Origin: Glossina fuscipes | Lineage: Eukaryota; Arthropoda; Insecta; Diptera; Glossinidae | DNA: 64,000 bases | Direction: 5' to 3' | Assembly (NCBI RefSeq): GCF_014805625.2 | Contig: NW_023998414.1 | Location: 6,452,260 to 6,516,259 of the forward strand | Part shown: one piece after another, positions 1 to 13,200 of the stretch | How the letters are laid out: each line of letters begins with the position of its first letter | Position numbering within the stretch: the first letter of the stretch is position 1 | Program-made: the position numbers and the translations under genes | Notes under the pieces: generated by a model | Databases searched by the model: none | What the model saw: only the letters and a program-made list of their open reading frames with translations | What the model was told of the DNA's origin: nothing

Positions 1-22
1 TATATATATATATATATATATA
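1..22 (+). repeat. (TA)n microsatellite at window edge
   Basis: Eleven TA units; probably continues outside the window. Confidence 0.9.
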
Positions 23-1869
23 GATAGGTAGAGCGAGAGAGAGGCAAAGAAAGGTAAGGATACGAAGAGTAACTATGCTGCCGTAGTGCTGTCACATATA
101 TTTTTGTATCATATGTGTGCTTGGGATAGATAAAATTTTAGCCATTGGTCATATAGTCGTAAAGCATAACAAAAAACCGAAAAAAGAAAATAAAAAAAAT
201 AAATTTTTACTTGATATCATGTCCATTTGTGAAAAAAAGGGAACAAAAAAAAAAAAATAACCGAAAAAGTGAAGCATAATTCTATGAATTATTTAGCCTA
301 CTTTTCGGCACTCTCAAAACTGTGTATTCTTTTTGCCGATCTTTAAAATCCCAAGGCAATCTTACAACATATCTTAAAGTGCGCCCCCTCCCCCCTCCCC
401 CCGCGCTCTCTAGCCACAGCCGACAATCCGACAACAAAAAAAGGGAATAAAATTTGATAAAATTTTTCAAATAAATAAAATTTATCCATCAAATGTAAGT
501 CGAAAGGAACTATTGCCTGGATCTGCTCAATTTTAGCAACTTGCTCTGGTGAGCGAATGTTTAGTTTTTAATTTATGGTATCAAATATTTGTTTAAATTT
601 CGTAACTTGTATTCGCATTGTAGTCATATTGCATTTCGATTACTGTGTGAATGTTCTTTCGGTACTTTGGTGTAGTTGCCACAGTCGGAGGTAAATTTGT
701 GGTAAAACATTTCATGCCGAAGTATTCATATATGTATATATATATATATATAAGTGAACATCTCAGAAATCATCCCACATACGTATAAACACACCTACGC
801 ATAGTCACATGCTTGTATCAATTCACAATCAACCGAATGTACTTTTAAGATTGCACGATAATGTTGTGCAAAGAGTCAATATATGAAATGCTTAACTCAT
901 GGCGATAGTGTTGGAACCCAGGATACGTGATTGTGTACATAACAAAGACATAAGTATCGTTATGTATGTATATATATGTATGTGTTTGTTTGCTTATACA
1001 CCGATGTTCAGGAGCGACGATAAAATGTCATCCAAGTTAGAATTGAATTGTAAGTGGTTACGAAAGCGAAAGAAAATCTCTCTTTTGAGGTAAACCACAC
1101 AACTAACAATAACAAACAGTTTGGCAGTCTGAGCGATGATTACATTACGAATATGTCTCTTTGTTGATATATAGGATAGGGTGTTTATGCCCACTGCAAT
1201 ATTCTCCTCCTATTCGTAATGCTTAAGAATACGTTACGCAGCCATTACGGAATCACAAGAAGCCGTCTAAAGATGCTTAGTAAGTGTAGTCTGCCAATGT
1301 GAATAATTCAAGACATTAAATTCCGAAATGATTTTCACTTTGTCTTTTGATATTATTTGAAGCTCGTTGGTGATTGATTTAATTTGACTTAACATGGCGT
1401 ACGTGTTATTCACTATTCAGCTGATTAATTATTGGTCGTCCAGTATGATGTGTTTACTGAATCGCATTTTAATTCCGGCTTTCAGTTGACAATAGCGGCA
1501 AGCAGAAGAATAAATGATTATAATGCTAGCGCTTGTCGTCTCCTATGACTTCTGATATCAAAAATGCTTTATCTCATATCTGCTGCGAAAATAAGAAATT
1601 AATTTCGCTTTTGATTCGATAAATCGATGAATGAGTTAAATAAATGTACTCTTAATCTTAGTTTTGGAAAACCTGAGGTTAATCCAATCGTTTTCTTTTT
1701 TTCATTTTCGAAAAAAACTTGTGTCATTAGCAAGCCCAAATTATGATCGATTGATATCTTTATAAACAGTTATTTACATGCATGTACATGTTTATATACA
1801 CTGCCTCAAAACTGGCCTAGCCGTCGAGGAGAAAACCGGGTTTTGACAGTCGGCTAAATACCTGAATAC
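23..1869. other. AT-rich spacer, no gene seen
   Basis: Poly-A tracts near 180-262 and a C-rich run at 384-401 (CCCCCTCCCCCC). Short frames at 282-470 and 899-1093 are not supported by any motif. Confidence 0.6.
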
Positions 1870-2650
1870 AGAAGTTATTAGAAGCAGCGAAAAAAGGCGC
1901 TTTAAGGCGATCTGCAGAAAGTCAGATGTAGATCCATGGGGCTTCCCTCGACCGCATATAGCGAATGACTCAGACGCTCACGGACAACTGTGCGAAAGTG
2001 TGTCCAGAACTCTCGATATCCTTGCGTATCGGCGTAATGTGGGCAAGTGTGCGTAGATAAATGGGATATGCCCACCAGTTTAGTCCTTCAAGAGGACTAC
2101 ATGTCTTTCTCAGTCCACGCGTTCTGGAATTAGTTGTATACCGCTCAACACACTACCACGACTTATCGTTTTTTAGCCGTGCTGTCTTACCCGATGTCTC
2201 CATTTTCAATTCGAAGATTCACAAACACTACTCTCTTTTTTCATCCCGCTCTTCTTAAAACCCTTCCCGATTACCTTCGTGCCGACACTTATAGGGGACA
2301 TTCTCTGAGTGGCTGGTCATAGAAAAAAGAAAATTCATCGGGTATCCAAAGACGTCGTTGTCGGCGAGGAACAACACAAAAAAATTGTCTCGTCCTTTTG
2401 CGAAAGTTTATTACAGTGCTGAAGGTGCTCGGCCTCACAAAGAGGAGCGAGGCTCTTCCGTAGAGCGTAAAGGAGCTGTTGACAGTTTGTAGTAAAATAA
2501 GCGGCAATAAGACCCTTGACACGGACGGAATCCTAGGCATGAAATCCATATTGCCCCTATACACAATTCTTTGCTGAAATTATTCTGGATGTAGCACATT
2601 ATTGGGCACTGGGACGTTGGAAATCCAGAGGAAGAATGCCCTAAGAAAGA
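1870..2650 (+). pseudogene. Decayed non-LTR retrotransposon reverse transcriptase (R1/jockey-like)
   Basis: Two pieces in different frames resemble insect non-LTR reverse transcriptase ORFs. At 1895-1950 the frame reads RRFKAICRKSDVDPWGF, like the conserved motif ending D-x-DPWG just before the RT domain. At 2467-2530 another frame reads VKELLTVCSKISGNK followed by a TDGI, like the conserved E-L-x-x-x-C-x-K-I-x-x-NKAPGxDGI block. Stops and at least one frameshift separate them, so this is an inactive fossil. The base composition of 1.8-2.7 kb is less AT-rich than the flanks, which also suggests former coding DNA. Boundaries are uncertain, and no target-site duplication or tail was identified. 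Confidence 0.55.
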
Positions 2651-3760
2651 AGCTAAACTATGTGATGACCATTGAATTGAAACGTGCAAAACACTCTGTG
2701 AAAATAGTTAACGAAATTTTATTCTGGTCTTAAACCATATGGTGCCACTTGTGCCGTCTGTCCTGTCAACACTGTTCTTTCGTTTTTAACTCAAGGCTGC
2801 TGTTGGACGATTACTAAATCCAATATTGATTACTCAATGGGTTCATGAATTTTTTTCAAGAATTTTCGAAATATTTTACATTTAAGATGAACTAAAGTTT
2901 CGCTATGTATATGTATGCGTTGGTTCGAATATTTTAATGATGCGTTAGTTACCCTCCCTATCGGAGATTAATGAGTTCAGCCATAATGCTTTTAGGGCTT
3001 TTTCATGCTTTCGCAATCGCCTCGCTTTCTGCATATTAGTATTGATGGACTATTGATCATTGCCGATAGCGAGTAGGTTAGATCTGTTCAAATTGCAGCG
3101 AGAAAAATTGAAAGTTTGCGCGTTGTTGAGAATAGCTAGTTGCCCAGACCTGTTCTGAACAATTTTGCATTTGCTTTTTTGTCTTGTTTCCTTTTTCCTT
3201 ATTTCATTGTCCGTCAAACGATTTTCATTTCGATCGAGATTTTGCTTTGGATTCGAATGTTTTTTTTTTTTTTTTTCAATTTTTCTCCAATTTTTTTTTT
3301 ATAAAAATATTCATTCGTTTTGAAGACATAAGCTGTTAAACGGAAGATATGCTTTACGGAAGAATCTGTATGTTGGTAACATTTGGTTGCTGAAATGAAA
3401 CTATTAATAATAAATGAAAATTTTAATTTCGACCATATTTTTATTCTTCCCGTATATTCCTGCTTTCTTTACGGTGGTGATAGTGGTTGTGATATGTGTG
3501 GTTCTTTAATGCTTTGTTCATTTATTTTCTTTCATTTTCATTGTTTTCTGTTTCATTTGATTTGGGGTGTTGGCATCGTTTTCCAGTTTAGTTTATGAGA
3601 AGAGCATTTTAGCTTAATTGCTTTTGTACATTTTCTTTACCCCTTTCGGTCTCCGTTGTTCTATTCCCTTCGTTTCCTCGGTAATCGTCGTAGCACTACT
3701 ATACGTACACTGGCTCATCAACAAATTTTTCTGTTTCTACTTATGTAGATATGTCCACAC

Positions 3761-3762
<2 letters not shown>

Positions 3763-3809
<47 letters not shown>

Positions 3810-3920
3810 TTACAAAAATTTCATAGAGCAATTGTAAGTGTAGACATTTTATAAATTACAATAACGCATATATATATATATATATATACGTATTTATATA
3901 TATATATATATATGCATATA
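3763..3920 (+). repeat. (TA)n microsatellite cluster
   Basis: Long TA run at 3763-3805, then shorter ones at about 3867-3888 and 3896-3912, separated by unrelated bases. Confidence 0.9.
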
Positions 3921-4063
3921 TATGTACATGCACACACAGCCACAGATGCAGGGACATTCGCTTAAACTTACTTATATATATAGATTTTCTTCATTTAGTT
4001 GATATCACCAGAGCAACGTGAAGTGCACACTCAGCTGAAGTAAGTAGAGTAGGCAAGTGATAG

Positions 4064-4101
4064 CGTAAAAGAGAGAGAGAGAGGGAGAGAATGAGAGAGG
4101 A
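4064..4101 (+). repeat. (GA)n-rich tract
   Basis: Imperfect GA run interrupted by GGGAG and ATGAG. Confidence 0.85.
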
Positions 4102-6379
4102 AGTGGTAAAAAGCGGTATGGAATGATTGAGTTAGTGTATGTTATAAATAATGAAAATGCATTAAAACCACAATGTTTTAATGGATTTGTTTGTGTGCGG
4201 TTATCTAACCGTCTGCTTCTACGTTATACACTATTGTAGTAGTAGTAATATTCCTACATAATAGCAGATTGAAGTAACACTTTATATACGCAAACACTTT
4301 TTGTTGCCTTTTACAAGCGCTTTTGTTACAATTATAAAATAACTGAGCATATGGTTATGATAAGAGCATTATTACTATTAAAATTAATAGCGAAACAGTG
4401 ATCATGTCGTGTAACTTCACCAATCGTTTCATACATACATCAAAATTATATTTTTAAACGCATTTATGTTATATATGCGGTGTATTAGTAACTTACTGGC
4501 GAATGCATATCAATCACTATGATTTTCAAGAGATTTTATCAGATATATATATATATACGAACGTCTTTGTTTCGTGCAGTTAGTCAGATTTTCTTGACTT
4601 TTCCTCGCATCTGCTGACTTGGTTAAATCTTCGGCTAAATTAGTAGAAATATTTCATCTGCGCACAAATATCTTAACATAATTCGAATAAATTTCTTGTG
4701 CAGTTTCTAAATCGCTCGTCTGTGAGGCGGGTATCGTACATATCGTTATTTATCCTTATGGCAGACCAATCATAAATTACCCTTTACTATATCTCTCTTC
4801 AATACTAGAACTAGCGACATTTTCCATATTAGTATTTTTACCAAAAGAGATCATTTTCATCTCATTCGTCGCAATTACAAAAATCACCATAAGAAGCCCG
4901 CATGTACGGCTCCAGTACGAAAGAAACTAAAGCAACCTCGAAAAAAAGTTCGACAATTCTTCCTTATTTTCGTTTATAAATTTCCATAACTTACCAGCAT
5001 GTATAGCAATTTATTTTCAATTTACTTCAAATTGGAATCAAGATATTATTGTTAATTGTGGATGTATCGGCAAACCGATCGGGATCATTTGATTAACATT
5101 TTCTTAGCAAATTAAACCTTACAATTAATTTACATAATCTGTAGCCTTCGATTTTTTGTATGCTTTTAACGAATGTCTTACAAAAAAAAAAAAAAAAATA
5201 ACGCTACGTAGAACTGTCCCGATTTTCTTTTGAGGCTTTCAGCCTTTTTTTGTAGTATAAGTAATGAACTTATATTTCATTAGACACAGTTTTCTCATGT
5301 TCAAATTCTTAGTCAGCAGGTAGTCTCTACGACTTTTCGCGCTTTCACTTCGTCATTTCTGGGTTATATCGTTCGGTTGATCACTGCAGTCTTTGTCTTG
5401 ACAGTAGGTAAGGCCAAGTTTAAAATTTGCTACGCAACGTTTTATTGCGCTCATTGAATGAGAGATGTTTCCGAGAGTGGAATGCACAGTTGTATCGTAT
5501 AATGATAATTAACTTTTATAATTTTTACAGATTACCCGAGGGATTTCGTTTGTGATAGTCGCCAAATAAATTCAGTAATCAGTAATAAGTCTTCAAACTT
5601 GATTGGTACTCTTGACGATAGGAACATTTCTTGGATAACAGCAGTCATGTGCACGTCAGGTCGTTTAAAAGTATTCTCGTATGAGCAACTCTTCCTCAAT
5701 ATGCGATTAGCACCAGATTCTTTATGCCATAAAGTTTTCATTATTCCCTGTGAGTTTTGTTTTCTGAAACAGATGATTTTTTTATGCTCTACTCGAAATT
5801 CGGTGTTCAAATTTTATCGAACGCAAGCCATCTCTTATTGACAGTTTGTTACAGCAAAAAACAACAAGTTGTGATCTTTGTCTAAATCTTACAACGGTTA
5901 AACTTTCTTATTGCGATCTGTTGTTTCTGTCAAAATTGAACTTTGATATTTATTTCGGGGCGGGAAAACCTTTCTTCTTTTCAATATAAAGCTGAAGTTT
6001 CGTAATAATAAAGAGAATATATTTTAAATATTTTACAAACACTAAGCCGTGTACTCATGTTAATTATTGCACAAAATTAAGGATAATTCTTGCTATTGTT
6101 GTTGCTATTTTATTTATTTTTTTTTGAGTATCACGACATAAGCTACCTAAACAGAACTCTACTACATGAATATTTTATATAAATATTTATATGGAAGAAA
6201 GCGAAAAAACAAGAGTAATTGGCTGCTGAGTTGTTTACGAAGTGTTCCTGTGTTGACTGTAGTTTTACGATTAATAAAGTTTTTGCGTTAAAATAAGAGA
6301 GTAAAATTAAGAACTATGAGTATGAGTAAATGTTTTAAAAAATTTGTTACGAGTGAAATTTCAAGAATAGAGGGAAATA

Positions 6380-6419
6380 TGCTGCTGTTGCTGTTGCTGT
6401 TGCTGTTTCTGTTGCTGAC

Positions 6420-6450
<31 letters not shown>
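6380..6450 (+). repeat. Compound (GTTGCT)n and (GAT)n microsatellite
   Basis: Hexamer GCTGTT repeats followed directly by about ten GAT triplets. The reverse strand of the first part would read as Gln codons, but no supporting exon structure was seen. Confidence 0.9.
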
Positions 6451-8394
6451 GTACTCAAATGTGCTAAAATATGTGCGTAGGCATTTGCACATTTAAATTA
6501 AAATAGTTTTCTGCACGCATTTGCCGGTAATGGCATTTTCAGACATTTCCGTTAGCTTGCTGAAGGTTTTGAAAGTTTTGCGTTTTGCGTTTTGATACTA
6601 TTGCAGGCAATAACACATGCATCCAACTATTTACTCATCTATCTGCTTCAATGATGTTTAATTAGAATGTCGCTCTCACGTATGTTACGTGTTTTTTTTT
6701 TTTTTTTTTTGATACATTTTGGATGCATGAATTAGTTAAAAGTGTCTTTTAATCCTAAAAATATGCTTTATTATGCGTGTAATGCTGTTTCCTAAGGTTA
6801 TGCTATGCCGCAGTCATATGATTGAATATTCTCGAGAATGCATCTACATTTTTTTTTTAAATTTTCTTTTTAAATTTCATTTTCTAGAAATTTTCTCACT
6901 GTCATAAAAATTTTTATAGATTTTTTCCTTAACCCCCATGCATGCAGCATGGTAAGAGCATTAAAGAAATAGTGCACAAAAATTTTTTGCAATTCATCAT
7001 GAAAATCTTTTATGGTTTATTTTCCATTTCTAACACAGGTGTATAAACTTTGCTTTTGAAATTTCTTACTTTTCCCGCTTATCACGGAACCACTAAATTT
7101 CTATTGGAAGTAGAAAACTCTAGTAGTCCGTATCTATTTTTCAACTTGTATAAAATATAAAGAAGTTTTAGCTATAGATTTTTATCAGCTATTTATCTTC
7201 GTCTTCTATTTTTGCTTCTGCTGCGCTCTTAAAAATAATGCGTTTCATTTTTCTTAAAGCAAAGGAGACAGGCGTTAAGTTAAACAGCTTAGCAACAAAA
7301 CATTGCAAAATGTTGTGAAGAAAAAAACAACGTTATAAATTTAAAGTAATTTTTTCTGGCATTCTGCAGTTTCCTTTCTACCATACTGCATGATTGTATA
7401 TGAGTGAAATATGCAACGTGACATTTCTGCTGAGTTGGGCGCAAATGCTGTCATTTCAGATCTTCTTTTTCTTTACAGCGTAGAAGAATACATAAAAAAA
7501 AAGCGAAGAAAATATTATTGTTTTCATCTTTTTCAATAGAAAGACAAACTCTCCTTAAGATATACTATAGATTTTCTCAATTTTTACTTGCTTAAGGTAT
7601 ACTTCACATATGCTCAGGTTTATATTTTATTTGAAACTAGATGAAAAATAATAAATTTATTTATGTATATCATAAGCACTTATAAAAGCAACTATAAAAA
7701 TTTCATAAAATTATTCAAGTGTATTAAAGGAAGAAGAATCGATTACTTATTTAGCCGATTAATAAAAAATATTTTGTATAGTGATTTATATTGTACGATT
7801 TGTAGATTTAAAGGATAATCTAGTTAAGATATTGAAGAACGTTTACAATGTAAACATGAGGCAGAAAGTCAACCATATCATGAATATCATATCTATTATT
7901 GAATAATTGCCACATTTCAAGCAATATAATTTCCTAATGAATTATTTGAATGCATTAGTGAAAAAGGTGTAGGTTAGTTCGGATATAACAGCCAAAATTC
8001 GAATATTAGTATTATTATTCCTTTTGATATTAGTTGGAGGCACCTGAGAAGAAGTTTTGATGACCGCAATACTGTGCAAAAATTTGGGTTTGACGAAGTC
8101 CTTATCATCATCTCTGAGATATACTGGGCAAATAATAGGAAAGGAAAACTATTTCAGAAGAAAAATCGAATCTTAACAATATTACGGTTGAATGGCGATC
8201 GAAAAGGAAGTGAACAAGGTTTGATGCCTTCAAATTTGGGAGATTTAAGAAAAATTGAGACAATGACACTTTTTGGTTTTTACTATAGTTAGTATACACA
8301 AACAAGTAAATACACTATAAAGGACCAAGGTTCAGCATTAAATATCGTGTTACAATTGTTTATATAACGAGAAGCGGTAGCAAAAGTTGTCATA

Positions 8395-8575
8395 TCTTAA
8401 CCATTTTCAACAGGCTTCCTGCTTGGGAAAAAATTTGCTAAAATGTTTCATAAATTGCGATCTGTAGTTTGAATAAAAGAAAACAAGAACGACGGACGGA
8501 CCTGAAATCCATTTGGAAGCTGCATACATCTCCACAAGCTTAATAAACTCTTATACCACAAGTGGTGTAGTTTAA
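8395..8575 (+). mobile_element. Family-B element, right half
   Basis: Contains ATTGCGATCTGTAGTTTGAA, GACGGACGGACCTG and GCTGCATACATCTCCACAAG, ending CCACAAGTGGTGTAGTTTAA. These are the conserved right-half blocks of family B. Confidence 0.6.
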
Positions 8576-9058
8576 TATTTAACAATTTAGAAAGCAAATT
8601 TCTTACAATCATATAGTAAATTGGAACTATTTTCGATGAAGTTAGGTTTACGAATAGAAAAAATAAGTGTAATGAGGTGTTATAATAAAAAGGTATCGAA
8701 TGATTGAGTTTCGTATGCTGATCAGAGTGTTTATGCAAAGTAGCTTGCTTCTATTTTCATAACTTCCAGCATTCCATTGAATGGTTTTTTATTTTTGCTT
8801 ACTGAGCATAGTTTATGTTAATTTGCGGTAAAATGAACGGAAATAAGGAATGTGTGGTTATATGGTCTATCATGATTATAAAAGAGGAAAATTTTTCAAA
8901 ATTTCTCTTTCCTTTACAATGAAACGATGACAGTCAGGCATTGGCTTCAAACGTCATAAGTCTTAATTTGAGCTTAAGAAAACTTTCTTCTTTTATGACT
9001 ATGCCACGAATGCTGAACTAAAATGCTAATTGGAATTTTGCAAATAATTACAATAGAA

Positions 9059-9097
<39 letters not shown>

Positions 9098-9820
9098 TGT
9101 AGGGTTGAACGAAATCGCAAATAAAATATGTTAAAGGAGCGTATGTGAAATGCTTATAAGGAATGATTTGATTTAAAAAACTTAGAAAATCTTCTTCGCA
9201 TACTTAAAACCCTAAAAATATGCTTTATATATCAATTGCAGGAAGTGCCTTAAGTTATGCTATAAAGTTTAGAATTTGTATCAAACTTTGGCAAAATTAT
9301 GCTTTAGCTTTTATGATTTAATTATAATTTGCTTAAAATGCCGTCTTTCTCTCATAATGACGAACCGGTATGCACTTCACTTTTTCATAATTCATGCTCG
9401 GTGATTACTTCATTGTAGTTTACCGCGTCAAAACCTGTAATAAAATTATCATAATTCTTAAAGTTCGTTTTTGCGTAACGAAACTTTACCTTCATTGTTT
9501 CTTTCTGTTGGCATCTACTTCATCTAACATTTGTATTAAATTTCACTGGAGTTAGTTGAGTAAGCTTATATACCCACTCAAGCGACCACAAATTAAACCA
9601 CAAAAATTTCATATAGTTTGCGGATTTCACACTAAATTTACATATTTGATGTGCACATGTACGCGTACACAATTTACTATAGACACAGGGATAGAGAGAC
9701 GACCGCATTTGTACATTTTACTAATATACATATATGTTCGAGTTGTATACTCGTTTTCCATTTATTACACTAAACTAGACACTTGAAAATATTGTTAAAT
9801 GATTTAGACATGTACTTTCA
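8576..9820. other. Spacer with one GT microsatellite
   Basis: Nothing gene-like seen apart from the GT run at 9060. Confidence 0.6.
9060..9100 (+). repeat. (GT)n microsatellite
   Basis: Eighteen GT units then CTGT. Confidence 0.95.
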
Positions 9821-10222
9821 TATCCATCACCAAAGCATAAAGGGTATATTCATTTTGTCAAAATTTTCGCAACATCTAGAAGGAAACTTTAAAGGCATTA
9901 CCAAGTATGTACATTTTTAATTAGCATCAAATTCTGAATCGATTTAAGCATATCCGGCCATTGGTCTCTCCTCCTGTACATCTATATAGCAGCTGTTGGA
10001 AAAGTTCTCTTGGCCGCCAACATGAAGCTATCTTCTTCAAATGTAGGAGAAACATTCAAAGTGCTTGCAAGTGGGTTGGTAATGAATATAATAAGTAAAT
10101 CGGTCGACAAAGATGTGTGCAAATGTATTTTTTTAGTCTTTTTTTTTTTATAATTAAATTTTAGGATAACGATGATGGGTATAAAAAATTCGATCAGAAC
10201 CGAATATAATTTCTTTGTCTTC
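9821..10222 (+). mobile_element. Family-A dispersed element, short copy (about 400 bp)
   Basis: Begins with a variant of TATACCCATCACC and ends with GATGATGGGTATAAAA followed by a GACCGAATATAATTT-like tail. This is the start and end shared by the other family-A copies. The middle carries the GATTTAAGCAT(G/A)TCCG block. It lacks the second internal module seen in the 800-900 bp copies. No coding capacity. Confidence 0.7.
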
Positions 10223-10912
10223 TTTTCTTTTTTTTTGCAGAATACTCTTGCCATTTGGCATGTACACACTTGCATATGTCAATGTGGAATCTATTGAGTA
10301 TTCCTTGTGCCGTATTATTAGAATGTATTTGAAAATGGCCGCAAATTTTATAAACTTCTTCGTTCTAAGCGCATGAAACGGAGATAGTATTTAAATGATA
10401 GAAGAAAGCAAACATTTTGGAATATTGGAATTTGAATTTAAGTTGTACATCCGTGGGTCTACAGAAGAAATGGCCTCGAAAACTCTTGCTTCTTCCTTGA
10501 GAGAAAGTAAACGCTATTTACTGAAAGTTTTATACGAAACAGCTATAGCTGCCCATATTTTTTATTTAAGAAAGTAAAACAAAGTTAGACTTTGGTAAAC
10601 GAAGATGTATTAAATCTTCGCTAGCTGGGCGAGAGATAAAAGTGAACCTTCTTGTACTATTTTATTCACGCTGGTTAAGTATTGTTACACGTTACGTACG
10701 TATGAAGACTAACCTATAATCATTGATTAATTCAGTAGTTATTTGCAAGATATTAATCTCAGTGTAATCATCCAGTCGTCTATATATTAGTTTAAAATAA
10801 ATAGAGCAGCTGTTATTAATGGCAAAAATATAATTTATTAAAATTATTATTTTGAAATATTATTGTTTGCTTGTTCGCTGAACATTCAAGAAGAAGACGA
10901 AATTGTTATATT

Positions 10913-11680
10913 TACGCCCATCACCAAAGGATCAGGGGTATATTCATTTAGTCGGAAGGAAGTTTCAAATTCTAAGTCGGTTTGAGTACGTCTGCTCGTA
11001 CATCTTAACCTATCTTTTTCAAATTTTGCACAAAGATTGGAAGTACTCGCGCGAAGAACACCGCCTGCAATGCAATGTAAACTAAGAAAAACAGGAGGAA
11101 GGAAATAATGAATTGATTTAGTACTCATTACTCTTAAACTACAGCAGATAAATTTACAAGACTTTGAACGTTTATTCCATTTGCAAGAAATCGGGAAAAA
11201 CTGACACGCCTACCCGATATTGTAGTTTGTTTTTTTTTGCAATAGTTTTATAACGCCCTGTGGCAAGTTTCAATACCCCATAAAGTGTATAAATTCGTGG
11301 CCAGTTTAAAATTCGGAATGTACTTAAGCATGTCCGGCCGTTCATCTATCCATTCGTTCGCCTGCGCGACTATGTAGTATTCTACCGTTGGTATAGCAAA
11401 ATGATCCAAAAGTTTTCAAACAACTCGCTTACAACCCCTATGTACCTTTATGTACCGAAAACTGTTTACACCTTTGCTCACCGTGTTTTTTGTTTGTTAC
11501 TCATAAACTACAGCACGTACACCATACAAATTTCGCCTTTTAGCCTGACATGGTAAAAAATCAGCCGCGATCATGCAATATTATAGAATGCGAAAATATA
11601 TTTTTGTCTCCTTTTTTGCGGGATTACGGTGGTGGGTATAGAAGATTCGGCCACGACCAAATGTTATTTTCTCACTTGTT
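10913..11680 (+). mobile_element. Family-A dispersed element, about 770 bp
   Basis: Begins CGCCCATCACCAAAGGAT and ends GGTGGTGGGTATAGAAGATTC then CACTTGTT. It contains both modules: a first 'RAGGAAG...' module, then a second starting with CAATACCCCATAAAGTGTAT and a GGCCAGTT...TTAAGCATGTCCG block. Non-coding. Confidence 0.75.
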
Positions 11681-12949
11681 TGTTTTTTAGTTTCTGTACA
11701 TACCGTCATATCGGAATTCTCTGGAATTCTCTTTCCTATAAAAAAAAATGTCTTGTAGAGAAATGAAATCACCACGTTTGACTTATTCGTGAGTTTCTCA
11801 AATTGTACGCCTTAGGTGGTGGCGGTTAGGTGTGGATGCTCAGCCAGATGGAAAGAGGTTAAATATGAAGAAATTATCGGCAATTTCCAGTAATAGTAGG
11901 ACCGAGAGTTATTCTCCTGATCCGTGTAGTTTATAAAAATTCGGGTCTATATACTCCTGGTTTGAAGCCAGACTTTCTAGAATAATTTGCGAAAAATCCG
12001 ATATCCTTTCGAAAAATATCGGCTACCGATGGGCCGATCATACTTTGATTAATGGATTTGTTTAACAAAGAACTCTTTTAACATCTTGGGTGGGCGTATA
12101 AAAGCCAATACATACATTTAAACTTAATAGTGGTTAGTTTTAAAAATGAATTAGATCCGTGTCCCGTTAGAGTTCTTCCTTAATTCCTTCACGGGACAAA
12201 CTACAAAAAAAAAAAAAAAAAAAAAATTGATAGCAATCTCAACATAACCCAAAGATCTCAACTAGAAATGAAACGGTCCTCTAAAGAGAAAACACTTAAA
12301 TGTGTTGCCATAAGTGATAGACTTATTCGCAACTGTAACTTTTTACTTAATTTTGTCTGCCGATGATCACACAGTTGATACTTTCGTATATATTTTATTA
12401 TCTACGCAAATGGAAATCCTTTACATGTACTACTTATTTTGCATTAAAGTTCTTCCGATTTTTACTATAACAAAATGTATATGGAGCAAAATGTTGTTCA
12501 TCTTCTTAAGTGCGATTTTGTTAGTTGTTGCAAACATTTAAATATTTATTGAAAATAAATGGCAGACAAACTGTAGCGACAATGGCGTGTAGTCACAAGT
12601 TATTTAAAGATTTCATACAATTGAGAGCATTTTCACTTCTGAGTAATACGTATACGCCTAACTAAGTGCAAGAGTAAGAAACTTATTATTTTTTTTTTTC
12701 TCATTTCTTACGCCAAAAGGAAGGCATTAGGTTAAGTGGTTTTAAATTACATTTTATTCCATTAATGATATGGTAGGGAAGTTTTCTGATACTAAAGAAA
12801 ATGAAATCTAAATTAATTTAGAGAATTTATTGTAACGAACAACATGTGTTGCGCAGTTATAGGTCTTTACGTGATGAATATTCCGAGAAATAATATCTCA
12901 ACGTAGTTAGGTAGCAATTGAAACGCGATATTATTCGCTTTCATTTGCT
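11681..12949. other. Spacer, no gene seen
   Basis: A22 tract near 12206-12227 and otherwise AT-rich sequence. The Leu/Ile/Phe-rich frame at 12314-12541 looks like chance. Confidence 0.55.
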
Positions 12950-13200
12950 TTCTTAACGTTTTCGTCCTCTAATATGACCAGGATGAGGGGATGTTTCTTA
13001 ACGGTCAGAATGAACTGAAGAAAGGGGGAGAGGTAGGGGGGCAACCGCAGCCTAGTGTAAGGATTTTTATTTACACTTTTATTAATGGTCAGTTGGCACC
13101 GATTCTAGCTACGAACAAAGTAAACTCTGCCGCACTGATATTTGAGCCCACGAACATTGCCTTCGTAGCGGTTGATCTTAAGTTCGATTTAAGGCAAATT
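12950..13200 (+). repeat. Family-D dispersed repeat
   Basis: GAAGAAAGGGGGAGAGGTAG, CAACCGCAGCCTAGTG, TAGCTACGAACAAAGTAAAC and CTTCGTAGCGGTTGATC match the copies at 41.1 kb (same strand) and 37.7 kb (opposite strand). The 76-codon frame here is a by-product. No ends or transposase identified. Confidence 0.65.

Larger units (their letters stand above)
2700..8390. other. AT-rich spacer with microsatellites, no gene seen
   Basis: Holds the TA, GA and GTTGCT/GAT tracts listed separately and T-rich runs at 3261-3275 and 6692-6709. Overlapping frames on both strands at 5532-5841 have no recognisable motif. The rest looks like intergenic or intron DNA. Confidence 0.6.

Noticed and set aside
5646..5663. 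ATGTGCACGTCAGGT shared with the first-exon candidate at 52.42 kb
   Set aside because: Similarity stops after about 15 bases, so it is probably coincidental.
5532..5841. Overlapping open frames of 92 and 80 codons on opposite strands
   Set aside because: No motif, no splice signals that fit, and mutual overlap; most likely chance or an unrecognised decayed element.
6375..6430. Possible polyglutamine exon on the minus strand
   Set aside because: The CAG/CAA-like run is a short microsatellite with a stop a few codons beyond it on the downstream side, and no flanking exon signals were seen.
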